NCBI GenBank assembly: GCA_963556195.1
Contig: OY744553.1
Location: forward strand, 3,238,486 to 3,302,485
Length of the DNA stretch: 64,000 nt
DNA from: Sepiola atlantica
Lineage: Eukaryota > Mollusca > Cephalopoda > Sepiida > Sepiolidae
Reading direction: 5' to 3'
In this document: piece after piece, positions 10,873-21,819 of the stretch
Layout: each line of letters begins with the position of its first letter
Position numbering within the stretch: the first letter of the stretch is position 1
Made by a program: the position numbers and the translations under genes
Notes under the pieces: generated by a model
The model's database searches: none
What the model was told of the DNA's origin: nothing
What the model saw: only the letters and a program-made list of their open reading frames with translations

Positions 10873-10877
<5 letters not shown>
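10525..10877. repeat. Inverted repeat with 90-bp arms and hammerhead-like core remnants
   Basis: The left arm 10525-10615 (AATCAACAATCGTGCAATTT, GCAAGCTTTCGTTGTAGAA) returns inverted at 10787-10877 almost exactly. At the inner edge of each arm, read outwards, CTGACAAAG or ATGACAAAG is followed by a short hairpin and ACGAAAGC. This resembles a decayed hammerhead core. The spacer of about 170 bp is non-coding. Confidence 0.85.

Positions 10878-10912
<35 letters not shown>
10878..10912. repeat. (TA)n microsatellite
   Basis: Pure TA run at the outer end of the inverted repeat. Confidence 0.95.
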
Positions 10913-10915
<3 letters not shown>

Positions 10916-10989
10916 CGACACCGTTCGTAGAATCTCTAGTCAGTCTTTCTCGATAGGCCGCCGTTCGCATGAGTAGAACTCAAATTCCC

Positions 10990-11145
10990 ATCTTGAGTAT
11001 GGTAATGTCTCGTGGCATAATAGTTATGGCGCTTGCTTGCGGAGCCTAGGTCGATTCTGTGCAAACCGTGCGATCGTCTAGGATTATCATCCCCACACTG
11101 ATGAGAGCGAAAACTCAAAACGCTGGAATATGTAGGTAAACATAA
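10990..11145 (+). mobile_element. tRNA-headed element with degenerate hammerhead (family B, copy 3)
   Basis: The tRNA-like head has an A-box-like GTGGCATAATAGTTATGGCG at 11012 and a B-box-like AGGTCGATTCTG at 11048. It is followed by GATCGTCTAGGATTATCAT and CTGATGAG at 11098-11105, as in the family B copy at 23622-23760. The hammerhead itself is damaged: GAAAC has become AAAAC and the stem III palindrome is lost. TGTAGG of stem I is retained. Confidence 0.6.
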
Positions 11146-11209
11146 TTTAATATTATGTACTAAAAAGTTAAAAGAAAAATTAATATTATTTATTTGAAAA
11201 GTAATGTTG

Positions 11210-11213
<4 letters not shown>

Positions 11214-11266
<53 letters not shown>
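11214..11266. repeat. (TA)n microsatellite
   Basis: Pure TA run. Confidence 0.95.
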
Positions 11267-11272
<6 letters not shown>

Positions 11273-11340
11273 TTTCAATTCCTTATAAGAACCAACGTGT
11301 ATTTTTTGTCTATCAAATAATATAAATATGCTTCCAGCTA

Positions 11341-11675
11341 CTTAAGGTCAAAGTGTAGTATCTGGTAAGATGTGACCCAAGGTCGGGTCGGGAAAATGGG
11401 ACTTGAAAAGCCAGCGCCCAAGAAGGTGAGCACTCTGGCCATTAAAAATTGCCTGGGCAGCCCCGTCGGCATTCCCCGGTAAGGGCGCCTCAGGCAGTAA
11501 GCAATAAACTTACTCCTCCCCAAAGAGGGGAGGCAAAGCCTGGGAGGGTGGGCCTCTTAGAACAGCACAGGACCGTCCTATAGATCGGCGTAAATCAAAA
11601 GGCCAAAACGATACCAGTTTATGGGGTGTAGTATCTATCGGAACAGATACTACACTTTGATCTTGGCCAAAATTT
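11341..11675 (-). mobile_element. U2-headed SINE with an inverted head fragment at its 3' side
   Basis: The reverse-strand copy begins near 11675 (inverse of TTGGCCAAGATCAAAGTG) and runs to the inverse of GGGTCACATCTTACC. A second U2-like piece in forward orientation, GGTCAAAGTGTAGTATCTG, is fused at 11346-11364, so two family members meet head-on here. Confidence 0.8.
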
Positions 11676-11689
11676 AATGCAACTCTGAA

Positions 11690-12175
11690 ATATTTTAATT
11701 TTAAAATGGGAGGTTGTGCCCATATAGGGCCCCCTAAACCCATTTAAAATGCCAAAACGATTACATAGATAAGGATATGATGCAATGTGTTATTATAATA
11801 AGTGTTATAGAAAACTTATCCTCACCTTATAATTCAGACTATTTCAGCAAGGGGGTATCAAGTTTCTATTCTGTTTGATCTTTGGGTTGACAAAACCGAG
11901 ATTTGAACCCTGGTCTCACAGCACATTAACAAACACTCTTACAAGTTTTAGGACTGTGCCAATCATGCAAGTGATTCCTGTAAAATTAAAGTTTTAAAAT
12001 ATGAAAAATTTTATAAAAACTACAGAGAAAGTAACTCTATGCATTTAAAGTCATCTTTTCTTCAAATAAAATTCCCCTTTTATTAAAATGGGTTAATCCG
12101 CTTGCAACATTGGACCGCTAATATTAACTGTTTGGATTTTTAAGTAAATCTCTATTTTTAAAAGTAAGTAATATA
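11690..12175. other. No recognised feature
   Basis: AT-rich sequence without a convincing frame or repeat. Confidence 0.4.
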
Positions 12176-12180
12176 TACAT

Positions 12181-12184
12181 AAAG

Positions 12185-12259
<75 letters not shown>

Positions 12260-12292
12260 GCACATACATATATGTATGTAATATGTATATAG

Positions 12293-12359
<67 letters not shown>

Positions 12360-12367
12360 GAGAGAGA

Positions 12368-12402
<35 letters not shown>
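12181..12402. repeat. CA, TA and GA compound microsatellites
   Basis: (CA)n, then (TA)n, a short unique bridge, (TA)n, (GA)n and (TA)n again. Confidence 0.95.
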
Positions 12403-12403
<1 letters not shown>

Positions 12404-12406
<3 letters not shown>

Positions 12407-12697
12407 AAAGTAAAAATGGAATAAAGGATAAGCTAATCAACAACTAGCAAAACTAAACTCAAAAACACATATTGAAAAGTTCTACCAAAATATTTCGATT
12501 GTTAGAATACAATCATCATCAATCGGTATCAGTACTTTAATTAATTTTTTTTTAATTTTTAATTAAAGTCCTGCTGCCAACCGATTATGATTGTCCTAAC
12601 AATCGAAATATTTTGGTATAACTATTTAATATGTGTTTTTGAGTTTATTTTTGCTATTTGTTGATTTTCTTATCCTTTATTCCATTTTTATTTTTAC
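12404..12697. repeat. 294-bp near-perfect palindrome
   Basis: The arms 12404-12545 and 12556-12697 are inverted copies (AATGGAATAAAGGATAAG, ATATTTCGATTGTTAG) with the centre near 12550. Each arm contains, read outwards, ATGATTGT, a short loop and ACAATCGAAAT. This again has the shape of a decayed hammerhead-type core. (TA)n tracts bound the left side and a further one lies 37 bp to the right. Confidence 0.88.
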
Positions 12698-12730
12698 ATT
12701 TTGTCTGAAACATTGTTTCTTTTATTCCTC

Positions 12731-12734
<4 letters not shown>

Positions 12735-12781
<47 letters not shown>
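12735..12781. repeat. (TA)n microsatellite
   Basis: Pure TA run. Confidence 0.95.
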
Positions 12782-12784
<3 letters not shown>

Positions 12785-12786
<2 letters not shown>

Positions 12787-13130
12787 GGAAGTTTCTCAAC
12801 TATTAAATAAAAAAGAAACAAAAAAACCCCTAAAAGTCGTAAGTCGTTCAGTGGAAAATCACTCATGTAAGTCAATTTAGTTTTTTCAGTTATTATATTA
12901 GTTTGCTTCTAACATTATTTAAGGGATCATCAGTTGTTTACCATGAAAAACTGTTTCGGGAATTTAAAAACAAGACAGTATTTAATTTCATGGCTTCCCA
13001 GCAGAGTTGATCAGACGCCACTTCCCTTAAAAGGTAAAAACATAAACGTTCCGTATACTAAATCTAAGTTTTGTTCCGTATAAATGTTTTGCTAACTTAT
13101 ATTAGTTATTGAAAAAATAATAATAAATAA
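12785..13130. other. No recognised feature
   Basis: AT-rich sequence, nothing supportable. Confidence 0.4.
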
Positions 13131-13137
13131 ATAAATT

Positions 13138-13144
<7 letters not shown>

Positions 13145-13168
<24 letters not shown>

Positions 13169-13184
13169 ATATAAATAAATAAAT

Positions 13185-13215
<31 letters not shown>
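13145..13215. repeat. TA and AAAT microsatellites
   Basis: TA runs separated by AAAT tetranucleotides, leading into the tRNA-headed element. Confidence 0.9.
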
Positions 13216-13385
13216 GTTTATTCGCTGTTTACAATTGGCCCAGCGATTAGCGACGTCGGACTGGAGTTGAAAAATACTTGAGGTCCGGGGTTTCGAATCG
13301 CATGACCGGTAGTGAATAGTCATATCTCTATGCTGATGAGTCCCGATTAAAAAAGAACGAAACGTATACGTACATAGATAATAAA
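13216..13385 (+). mobile_element. tRNA-headed SINE-like element with hammerhead (family A, copy 1)
   Basis: After GTTTATTCGCTG comes a tRNA-like head with A-box TGGCCCAGCGATTAGCG at 13236 and B-box GGTTTCGAATCGC near 13288. The order and spacing fit a Pol III promoter. A hammerhead motif follows at 13327-13378. The copy at 23957-24125 on the other strand has the same parts in the same order, which defines the unit. There is no ORF, so any mobility would depend on an enzyme supplied elsewhere. Confidence 0.75.
13327..13378 (+). ncRNA. Hammerhead ribozyme motif, family A copy 1
   Basis: Stem I pairs TCTATG (13327-13332) with CATAGA (13373-13378). CTGATGAG lies at 13333-13340 and GAAAC at 13359-13363. 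Stem III is ACG with CGT closing a TATA loop. The cleavage triplet is GTA at 13370-13372, an allowed NUH. Stem II, GTCC with GAAC, has two mismatches, so this copy may be weak or inactive. The layout is type I with a very short stem III, as reported for hammerheads in Penelope-like elements and retrozymes. Confidence 0.7.
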
Positions 13386-13593
13386 CAATAACAAATATTT
13401 ATTATTTGCCGCTCCTTGAAAGTAGAGCACTGTAATTGGTAGTATTAACACAGCATGACGTCACTTGCTTATAATGCACCATTCCTTCCCTTAATAGAAG
13501 TAGAATGCCTCTATATATATTAATAGATGAAAGGATAAAACATCCCACGGTATGAGATTAAAAATGGAAAAAGCGAAAGATCTGTGAGTTCAA

Positions 13594-13627
13594 CGTTTCG
13601 CCAAACTGTTACATGGGCTTTATCAAG
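13594..13627 (-). ncRNA. Hammerhead-like core remnant
   Basis: On the reverse strand TTGATAAAGCC, a loop, GGC and GAAACG occur in hammerhead order, but CTGATGA is altered and stem I was not found. Probably a fossil. Confidence 0.3.
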
Positions 13628-13659
13628 AGCGAACGAAAAATGTTAAAACCGACAAAAGA

Positions 13660-14130
13660 CGAGTATTTATATATCATAGTTCAGAGATAAACAAATTTAT
13701 GACATAATCATTTCTATCCGTTCCAAGAATTCAACATCGACAAAATTGCTTGCTAAAAATGCAAAGACGCCAACGTCCCCTAGAAATTGCCCTAGCAAGA
13801 CCAGGGACCACACTACATCTACTATGGACGGCACCCTACCAGATTTTTTTAAACAGTATTTTATCTTAGAACGTATCTCACATCACACTATATACACAAA
13901 AGGTAACGTCATTTTACCGATTCGGCTGAAAACTTCAGAGTTGATATTCAACACTGTAGCTCGCCAGTTTTTTTTTTCTTCTTTCCGTGGTGGCACGTGC
14001 GGTGGTGAGGGGGGGGGGGTCGGGCTAAATTGACGTCAATAAATTTTACATGGAAATGTTCCCGCCCCGATTTAACGAATGTCTGTTTGCTTATCTACGA
14101 TCTCGGTCCGTTCCTTCGTCTGGGAGCAAC
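13660..14130. other. No recognised feature
   Basis: Contains a 95-codon open frame at 13746-14033 that matches nothing I recognise and includes a run of nine Gs. Treated as chance. Confidence 0.35.
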
Positions 14131-14132
14131 GC

Positions 14133-14177
14133 GCGCACACACACACACACCCACACACACACACACACACACACCCA

Positions 14178-14216
<39 letters not shown>
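14133..14216. repeat. (CA)n microsatellite
   Basis: CA run with a few CCCA interruptions. Confidence 0.97.
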
Positions 14217-14376
14217 CGACAACAAAAAAAAAACGGGCAAAACAACAAACAAATCAAATCGTCTAGCGATTTTGCCGTCGACTTTCAAATAGTTTAGAGA
14301 TGTTATTTCCAGTCACGGGAACCGGTTTTTAGCGGGTGAAATTATTGATGGAACATTTCTTTGCAATTCTATGCTT

Positions 14377-15395
14377 TTCTTCTTCTTCTTTTTCTTCTTT
14401 TTTTCTTCTTTTTTTCTTCGTCTTCTTTTTCTTTTTCTTTTTCTTCTTTTCTTTCTCGGTTTTTCTCATTAATTCTTCTTCTTTTTTCTTCTTTTTCTCA
14501 TTAATTTTTCTTTTTTTTCTTCTTTTTCTTCTTCTTCTTCTTCTTCTTCTTCTTCCTTTTTTCTTCTTTTTCTTCTTCTTCTTCTTCTTTTTCTTCCTTC
14601 TTTTTTCTTCTTTTTCGGCTTATTCTTTTTCTACTTTTTCTTCTTTTTCTTCTTTTTCTTCTTCTTCTTTTTCTTCTTCTTTTTCTTCTTCTTTTTCTTC
14701 TTCTTCTTCTTCTTCTTCTTTTTTTCTTCTTTTTCTTCTTCTTCTTTTTCTTCCTCCTTTTTCTTCTTTTTCGGCTTCTTCATTCTTCTTCTTCTTCTTC
14801 TTCTACTTCTTCTTTTTCTTCCTCTTTTTCTTCTTCTTTTTCTTCTTCTTCTTCTTCTTCTTCTTCTTTTTCTTCCTCTTTTTTTCTTTTTCTTCTTTTC
14901 TTTTGTTTTCTTCTTTTTCTTCTTTTTCTTCTTCTTCTTTTTATTCTTTTTTTTCTTCTTTTTCTTCTTCTTCTTCTTTTTCTCATTCTTCTTATTTATG
15001 TTCTTTTTTTATTTCTTCTTCTTTACTTCTTTTTTGTTTTCTTCTTCTTTTCTTCTTCTGCTGTTTCTTCTTTTTCTTCTTCTTTTTCTTTTTCTTTCTT
15101 TTTTTTTCTTTTTCTTCTTCTTCTATTTGTTTTCCTTCTTTTTCTTCTTCTTTTTCTTCTTTTTCTTTTTCTTCTTTTTCTCAGTAATTCTTCTTCTTTG
15201 TCTTCTTCGTTTTCTTCTTCTTTGTCTTCTTCTTTTTCTTCTTCTTTGTCTTCTTCTTCTTTTTCTTCTCATTGTTGTCTTTTTGTTTTTTTCGTCTTGT
15301 CTTTTTTTAATTTTCTTCTGCTCCCCTTTCTTCTTTTTTACTCTAGTCATTCTCGCACTCCTTTCTCGTTCTTCTTTCCGTTTTTCTTCTTTCTG
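14377..15395. repeat. 1-kb polypyrimidine tract (CTT/TTC)n
   Basis: About 1 kb of nearly pure T and C on the forward strand, mostly TTC and TTTTTC words. The long Phe/Ser/Leu frame across it, and the Lys/Arg/Glu frame on the other strand, are compositional artefacts. Mirror-symmetric TTC blocks could form triplex DNA. Confidence 0.97.
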
Positions 15396-15642
15396 AATAT
15401 TTCAAGAGTGTCGAATGTCATAACTTCTAACATTCATGACGTCATCCGAACGGAAACAAGGTTGGAATGTGGCCAATCGGCGATTTCGTCCGATACTTTT
15501 ACCGAAGTTAACGTTTTTCAAAATGTTTATCTAACAAACGTATCGATATTTCTTGATTGCTTTTTGTCTGTAGCATTGTCTCATAATACAACCTTCACCC
15601 ACAAAAACAAAACCTTTCTCTTTGGCATCATATATAAACAGC

Positions 15643-15649
<7 letters not shown>

Positions 15650-15720
<71 letters not shown>

Positions 15721-15759
15721 ATTTATATATATATATTTATATATATATATATTTATATT

Positions 15760-15791
<32 letters not shown>

Positions 15792-15860
15792 ATATATTTA
15801 TATTTATATTTATATATATATATATATATATATATAACTATATATATATATATATATATA

Positions 15861-15940
<80 letters not shown>

Positions 15941-15952
15941 TTATATATATAT
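15650..15952. repeat. (CT)n then long (TA)n
   Basis: A short CT run, then nearly 290 bp of TA with TTTA interruptions. It borders the 3' end of a Helitron. Confidence 0.95.
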
Positions 15953-15953
15953 A

Positions 15954-16428
15954 CTAGCGGGACCCGTATAAATTACACGAAATGATGTTTGCAATACTAA
16001 TTATCTTATTTCTAACCTAAACCTTACTTTGTAAATGCTTTAGATAAAATTAAATTTGGCTCCAATTCATGAGTAGCATACACAGATTCGGAAGGTCGTT
16101 GCTTTTGATGTAAGCGTGACACACAAAATAACAGACACGCATTCGTATTAAGATGTGTCTTCCCGGTCGTCCCCTCCCTACCTTACTCCCTTCCTCCCCT
16201 TCGATGTAGAAAAAAAAAATTTGAGGTTGGTTGGAATCGAACTACAAACCTATCGGGCCGACGTCAAAATCCTACGTCGCTAACCGTTGCGCAAAAGGGA
16301 CATACTTGAAACATTACGAAAACTAACTGTCTTGAATGCTTTTCAAAATCTAGGTGCGGCACGCATACGCAGAGCTTTGTATGTAAGCGTGACACACGAA
16401 CATATACGTTATCGTATTAATAATGGGT
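15954..16428 (-). mobile_element. Non-autonomous Helitron, copy A
   Basis: Read on the reverse strand, the 3' end is CCCGCTAG followed by T, the CTRR-T form of Helitrons. A 7-bp hairpin (CGTGTAA with TTATACG, one G-T pair) lies just before it at 15965-15979. The 5' end near 16428 has ATTAATACGATAACG, matching TATTAATACGATAGCG at the start of copy B (51958-52550). The interior carries a tRNA-like part: TGCGCAACGGTTAGCG, then GTTCGATTCC. No Rep/helicase sequence is present. Confidence 0.8.
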
Positions 16429-16454
16429 ATAATAATATTGAAATTTAATATAAA

Positions 16455-16568
16455 TACCAATATTCCACTAACCCTAACACTTACGCTAACTCTAAACTCT
16501 AAATCTAACTCTAAACCTAACCCTAACCCTAAACCCTAAACCCTAAACCCTAACCCCTAAACCTAACC

Positions 16569-16600
<32 letters not shown>

Positions 16601-16998
16601 CTAACCCTAAACGCTAACTTTAACCATACCCTAACACTAAAACCTAACCCTAACCCCTAACCCTAAACGCTAACTTTAACCATACCCTAACACTAAAACC
16701 TAACCCTAACCCCTAACCCCAAACGTTAACTTTAACCATACCCTAACACTAAAACCTAACCCTAACCCCTAACCCCAAACGCTAACTTCAACCATACCCT
16801 ACCACTAAAACCTAACCCTAAACGCTAACTTTAACCATACCCTAACACTAAAACCTAACTCTAAACGCTAACTTTAACCATACCCTAACACTAAAACCTA
16901 ACCCTAACCCCTAACCCTAAACGCTAACTTTAACCATACCCTAACACTAAAACCTAACCCTAAACCCTAACCCTAAACCCTAAACCCTAACCCTATTC
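16455..16998 (-). repeat. Interstitial telomere-like array (CCCTAA) with higher-order unit
   Basis: CCCTAA units mixed with a recurring variant block ACGCTAACTTTAACCATACC, then CTAACACTAAAACCTAACC. It repeats about seven times at 45-60-bp spacing. Variants are shared between repeats, so the array grew by tandem duplication of a mutated block. Confidence 0.92.
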
Positions 16999-17084
16999 CA
17001 CTAATTCATTAATTCAATTGTTAGCATTGGAGTCCCCGATAGGCCAGAAAAATATCTCAAATAAGTTACGGGGTTGGGACCCTA

Positions 17085-17990
17085 TTCCCCTTCAAAGTAG
17101 GCCCTCTGAGCTTTGCACAAACTTAGCCCACCGATCCATCTACTGCCGGAAACACACCTGGAAGTATTATTTCGGAATAGTGTTCATCTCCACCGTCACA
17201 TTCCGCATAATCTCTTATCTAGTCTCAAAACGGTAAACTTTCAGTGGCATTTTAACTTTTCGAAACAACCAGAAGTCACAAGGAGCTATGTCTAGAGAGT
17301 AGGGGGGATGGCGAACGACTGGAATTCCATGTTTGATCCTTCCGATGCGTATTCGCGATGCACAATTCCACAGATATCAAAGAAGACAGTCAGCATCACC
17401 TTGATTTTGCTTCGCACCTGTCGCTCTTTTTTTTTGGGGGGGGGGTCTTGGAGACTCGGGATACTTCCATTGCGATAGCTGTCTTTTTGTTTCTGGGCCG
17501 TACCCGTACACCCACCACTTATCTCCAGTTATCATTGTGTTCACAAACCCAGGATCAGTGTTGGCGGTTTCCAGAAGGTCCTGGGCAACTTGAAAACGCA
17601 GGCCATTTTTTTCCTGCGACAACAACTTGGGCAGAAATTTCGTAGACAAGATTGCATGGGCGTAATCTTTACTCACTCCGACCTATTGAGCGATCTCCCA
17701 CACGGTTGAACGGCGATCTTCCATCAACAAATTTCACACCCTCTAAACAACAGCTGTACTCCAAGCAGTTTGAGGCCTGTCAGAACGCTGGTCACTCTCC
17801 GCTGATGTGCGGCCAGTTTTGAATCGGTTGAACCACTCCTTAATTTGTGTTACCGCTATCGCATCTTCTCCAAACACCTGCTGAATCTTACGAATTGTTT
17901 TGCTTTGTGAATCACCAAGCTTTTGACAAAATTTAATGCAGTACCTTTGCTCAACATCAAAGTCTATACCTGACTTGTCCACCAAGTTTC
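17085..17990 (-). pseudogene. mariner transposase, frameshifted
   Basis: Read from 17985 downwards. The N-terminal DNA-binding part (FDVEQRYCIKFCQKLGDSQS, then TQIKEWFNRFKTGRTSAESD) starts at a Met. It is followed, after breaks, by the catalytic region with DLLETANTDPGFVNTMITGD (first Asp), TVFFDICGIVHRE near 17390 (second Asp), a PYSLDIAPCDFWLF-like block near 17270 (third Asp) and a C-terminal DRWAKCVQSEGAYFEG-like end near 17090. All three Asp positions can be located, but several frame changes, one near the poly-G at 17435, rule out a functional product. It belongs to the mariner group that includes the transposase part of SETMAR. TIRs were not identified. Confidence 0.88.
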
Positions 17991-18009
17991 AATCATGAAT
18001 GTCCAACAG

Positions 18010-19100
18010 TATTTGAAGAGTTCGACTGCAGAACGCGATAAATCCAATTTGTTTCAATTGAGACATTAAACAATGACAGGGTGAATACATCAAATCTAGA
18101 CTTCGACTAAAAGTTTTTTTTTCGGCTTATACAGATCAGGGCACATATGAAAATCGCCCTTACGCAGGTGAAAATCGCAGTTCCAAATAAATTAACCGAA
18201 AAACTCTTTGATATACTTATGTATCAGGCAAAAATAGGTATTTACACCAAAAATTAGCAAATATTATCGAGTAGAATTTTAATTAAAAATAAAAATCAGT
18301 TTTATCGTATTTTACGGATCCGCCATTGATTAGAGCGAAAAACACGGAAATCAGGGGGACATAACTCAGTCTCTCATATAAACAAGTAATACACTGATTT
18401 TTATTTGAGAGAATCGGTATCTGACGAACACGTTGTGTAGCACCTCACTCAGCGACCGACAGGCAGCGACTAACACGCATGAAGGTGATGATAAAATTTA
18501 TACATGCGTATGAAGGTGTCTTCCTTGACTGCCTAGAGTGGGGGCCGCCCTATCGAAAAAATAAACGTCGGAGACTTTAGAGACAGGCTTCGTACTTATG
18601 AACACCAACTTTGGGCTCCGCTCATATTAAACATATGATGACATCAAGATTTAAGAAGAATGTATTCATTTTCAACACTTATTTTTATCCACGTCATATT
18701 TTTTTCTTCGACAAAAACATTTTTTTCCATCATCGTCAAACTAATAATGGAACTAAATGGTTTATGAAGAACTGATAAAACTAAATACGTTTTTATCTAA
18801 AAAAAAAATCAATATTTTTGTTTTAACTTTGAAAAAAAAATTTTTTAGTTAAAATAACGAGAGAAAGATTCGGAAAAAAAAAATAATTCGTATATATTGT
18901 TGTCTGCTGTTTTGCGAAATATTTACCTGTTTTCTTTACCTTAACTCTTTTTGATAAGTACTACTTTGAAATACGTCCTCGACAATCAGTCCGTAGTGAC
19001 GTGGTGGCTGTCTGGCTGAGGTATGATTCTGTTCAGTCTCGAGAGGTTTATAGAATCGGGGTGTCAGTTTGTGAAAACAAAGCAGTTTGTCATGAGCAAG
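18010..19100. other. No recognised feature
   Basis: About 1.1 kb without a plausible coding frame, RNA gene or repeat that I could match inside the window. Confidence 0.4.
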
Positions 19101-19112
19101 TCATAAATCTTT

Positions 19113-19734
19113 GCTACTGTTATAGCTGACGTGCCAGGTTTCCGTGACTTCGCGTCGGCAACGATCGGACAGGTCGCGGAAACGCCCGAGAGCTGACGAG
19201 ACGAGACGAGACGAAAACGAGGCTGAAACTTGCCAAGTGCTTAATGGAAGACTTAAAAATAAATAGATAGATTAAAATGAAAAAAAAAACGAACAAACCG
19301 TAGCTGAAGAACTGTAAATAAATATATTTTTATTTTTTGGTGGGTCAAATGAACCATTGTCAATCAAATGTGTAGATGTAAATGTTTTGATTTGTTTGTG
19401 AAATAATGTTTTTTAGAGGGGGGGGTAAAATTTTGTCAATGTTTTTTTTTAACATAAAACAAAGAAAGGAATGAAAATGTTATGCTTTTGAATTAGTCTT
19501 TCCGAATATTCGACGACCTGACACAGCTGATAATAATTCATTGTTCTTGTAATAGAACGCGATTATTCTTATTTTTTCTTCAAATATTGTCGGTTGCTTG
19601 CTATAGCCTGCTTGGTGAATGAATGCTTCAACCTGATAGGTTAATACTTCGTCAGTTTTCGGGCGCTTCCTAGATCTGGCCGATTGTTGCCGACGCGAAG
19701 TCACGGAAATCTGGTGCGTCAGCTATAACAGTGC
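19113..19734. mobile_element. 622-bp non-autonomous DNA transposon, family M1 copy 1
   Basis: The terminal inverted repeats are about 85 bp. The left end has ACTGTTATAGCTGACG, TTTCCGTGACTTCGCGTCGG and CGGAAACGCCCGA; the right end is its inverse. Flanks AAATCTTT and AAATATTT suggest an 8-bp target duplication with one mismatch. The interior is AT-rich and non-coding. A second copy lies at 60656-61245. The superfamily is unassigned. Confidence 0.82.
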
Positions 19735-19739
19735 CAAAT

Positions 19740-20465
19740 ATTTTACGGGTTTTCATACCAGCTGAATTTAGCTTTGGAATCAACTTTATTTCATAAGTAT
19801 CACGAGCACTTTCGTTTCTTCATAGAACCATCTTGAGGTGTCAAAAAACATAACCTCTGATTTAAGACAAATTTTAGTTAACAACACGAAAATGTTACAT
19901 TCTTAAACTAATTTTTTAAAAATTAAAAATACTGGAACTATTTTTATTAAAACCCAGACAACTACAATAAATAACATTACATACGAAACTAGTTACAGTA
20001 TTTTAAAATGTTTACAGTAAATACAGTTTATCTTGTGTCGCTAATTATTATGAGTGTTCGACACATGGATGGTAAAAAAAGGGTGTTACGTTTGTTCTTC
20101 TTTGCGAGACTGTTTTTAATTTTGTTATTGTCTTCCAAGTCAATCGCTAGACGCCATAGCTTAAAGGAATACAAGCAAGGAGAATGCAGTATTCAGAGTA
20201 TAGTTTGGTGTTGGGGGAGGGTATTCGGTTGGTTGCACATCACTGAACGTTATTTTTAGCACCAACACTCCCCAATCGAGAAATATGTACATATATCTTT
20301 TGTAAATAAAAAAGCGTCTAACCATTAAGGATAATGTGAAGTAGGTTTTAACCACGGAGTGAATGTGGTATTTTGGTGACTTGAACTAGTCAATAGAATA
20401 TACGTTATTGAAGAACTAATGGAAGCAACCATCTATAATAAATACCATGGTTGCAAAGACTCAAA
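19740..20465. other. No recognised feature
   Basis: AT-rich. A short 83-codon frame at 20008-20259 has no recognisable domain. Confidence 0.35.
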
Positions 20466-20467
20466 CA

Positions 20468-20815
20468 GAGGACATTCCTCTCATGTGAGAGTCCTCGTAC
20501 CACGTGTGGTATCTGTTCCGATGGATACTACACCCTATAGACCGGTGTTGTCTTGGCCTTCGGGGCATGATTCCGCCGGTCTATGGGTCTGTCCTGTGCA
20601 GTTCTAGGAGGTCCACCCTCCCAGGCTTTGCCTCTCCTCTTTGGGGAGGAGTAAGTTGATAGCTTACTGCCTGAGGCGCCCCTACCGGGGAATGCCGACG
20701 GGGCTGTCCAGGCAATTTTAATGGCTAAAGCGCTCACGTTCTCGGGCGCTGGCTTTTCAAAACCCACTTTCCGACATTGTGTCACATACTCCTATAGTGG
20801 GTAGGTGTTAAATAT
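20468..20815 (+). mobile_element. U2-headed SINE in a tandem duplication, unit 1
   Basis: The unit consists of a 50-bp leader (GAGGACATTCCTCTCATG, self-complementary GAGGAC with GTCCTC) joined to a SINE that lacks the first half of the U2 head and begins at GGTATCTGTTCCGATGG. It ends GGGTAGGTGTTAAAT. The same leader-plus-SINE repeats in unit 2 with only a few differences. Confidence 0.85.
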
Positions 20816-21162
20816 CGAGGACATTCCTCTCATGTGAGAGTCCTCGTACCACGTGTGGTATCTGTTCCGATGGATACTACACCCTATAGACCGGTGTTGT
20901 CTTGGCCTTCGGGGCATGATTCCGCCGGTCTATGGGTCTGTCCTGTGCAGTTCTAGGAGGTCCACCCTCCCAGGCTTTGCCTCCTCTCTTTGGGGAGGAG
21001 TAAGTTTATAGCTTACTGCCTGAGGCGCCCCTACCGGGGAATGCCGACAGGGCTGGCCAGGCAATGTTTAATGGCTAAAGCGCTCACCTTCTCGGGCGCT
21101 GGCTTTTCAAATCCCACTTTCCGACCTTGTGTCACATACTCCTATAGTGGGTAGGTGTTAAA
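20816..21162 (+). mobile_element. U2-headed SINE in a tandem duplication, unit 2
   Basis: Nearly identical to unit 1, including the leader. A third, diverged leader (AAAGGACATTCCTATTCATG) follows without a SINE head. This points to unequal exchange after one insertion rather than two insertions. Confidence 0.85.
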
Positions 21163-21375
21163 TAAAGGACATTCCTATTCATGTTTTACCGCATGGTAGG
21201 AATCCGGTCATCTCCTACCACATTTAGTGGCGTTACTGTATTGCTATGAATAAATACATTGTATATTTTAACCTGTCACAATTTGTGGTTGTTATCTTTG
21301 TGACCCCTAGCACGGGTCTACAACAATACGAAGAAGACGAGAGCCGACCGCTCTCACCCCACTAAATTTTTGTCT

Positions 21376-21648
21376 GTGGGTTTGTCCTGTGCAGTTCTAA
21401 GAGGTCCACCCTCCCAGGCTTTGCCTCCTTTTTGGGGGGAGGATTAAGTTTATTGCTTACTGCCTGAGGCGCCCCTACCAAGGGAATGCCGATGGGGCTG
21501 CCCAGGCAATTTTTATGGCCAGAGTTCTCATCTTCTCGGGAGCTGGCTTTTCAAGCCCCACTTTCCCGACCCGACCTTGGGTCACATCTTACCTTGTGGG
21601 AGTAAGATAAAAATGGCCTTGTGCCTAACCTCCTGAAGAGGAGGTAAA
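21376..21648 (+). mobile_element. U2-headed SINE, 5'-truncated
   Basis: Starts within the body at GTCCTGTGCAGTTCTAAGAGG and runs to TGCCTAACCTCCTG and a TAAATAA tail. No U2-like part is left. Confidence 0.8.
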
Positions 21649-21819
21649 TAATACTGTATTGTTGTTTTGTAACAAGTGTTATTTTATAAAGAAAATTTAC
21701 TATACTGTGAACTTTTTTGTAAAATTTCAAACACAAACAAACCGCGCGTGCGGGGTCCCCCTTTATGTGTGACTCGATGTGGCGAGTGTAAAATGCAACA
21801 ATAAATTTGGGCAATTTGG

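Noticed and set aside
11012..11060. Functional tRNA gene
   Set aside because: A- and B-box-like words are present, but no cloverleaf with paired acceptor and anticodon stems can be drawn. The same holds for the other tRNA-like heads.
14336..15187. 283-codon open frame rich in Phe, Ser and Leu
   Set aside because: It is the translation of the CTT/TTC polypyrimidine tract, with no complexity beyond the repeat.
20498..20785. Short frames such as PMDTTPYRPVLSWPSG across U2-headed SINEs
   Set aside because: They recur in many SINE copies in whichever frame is open, overlap the hairpin region and have no conserved start or length.
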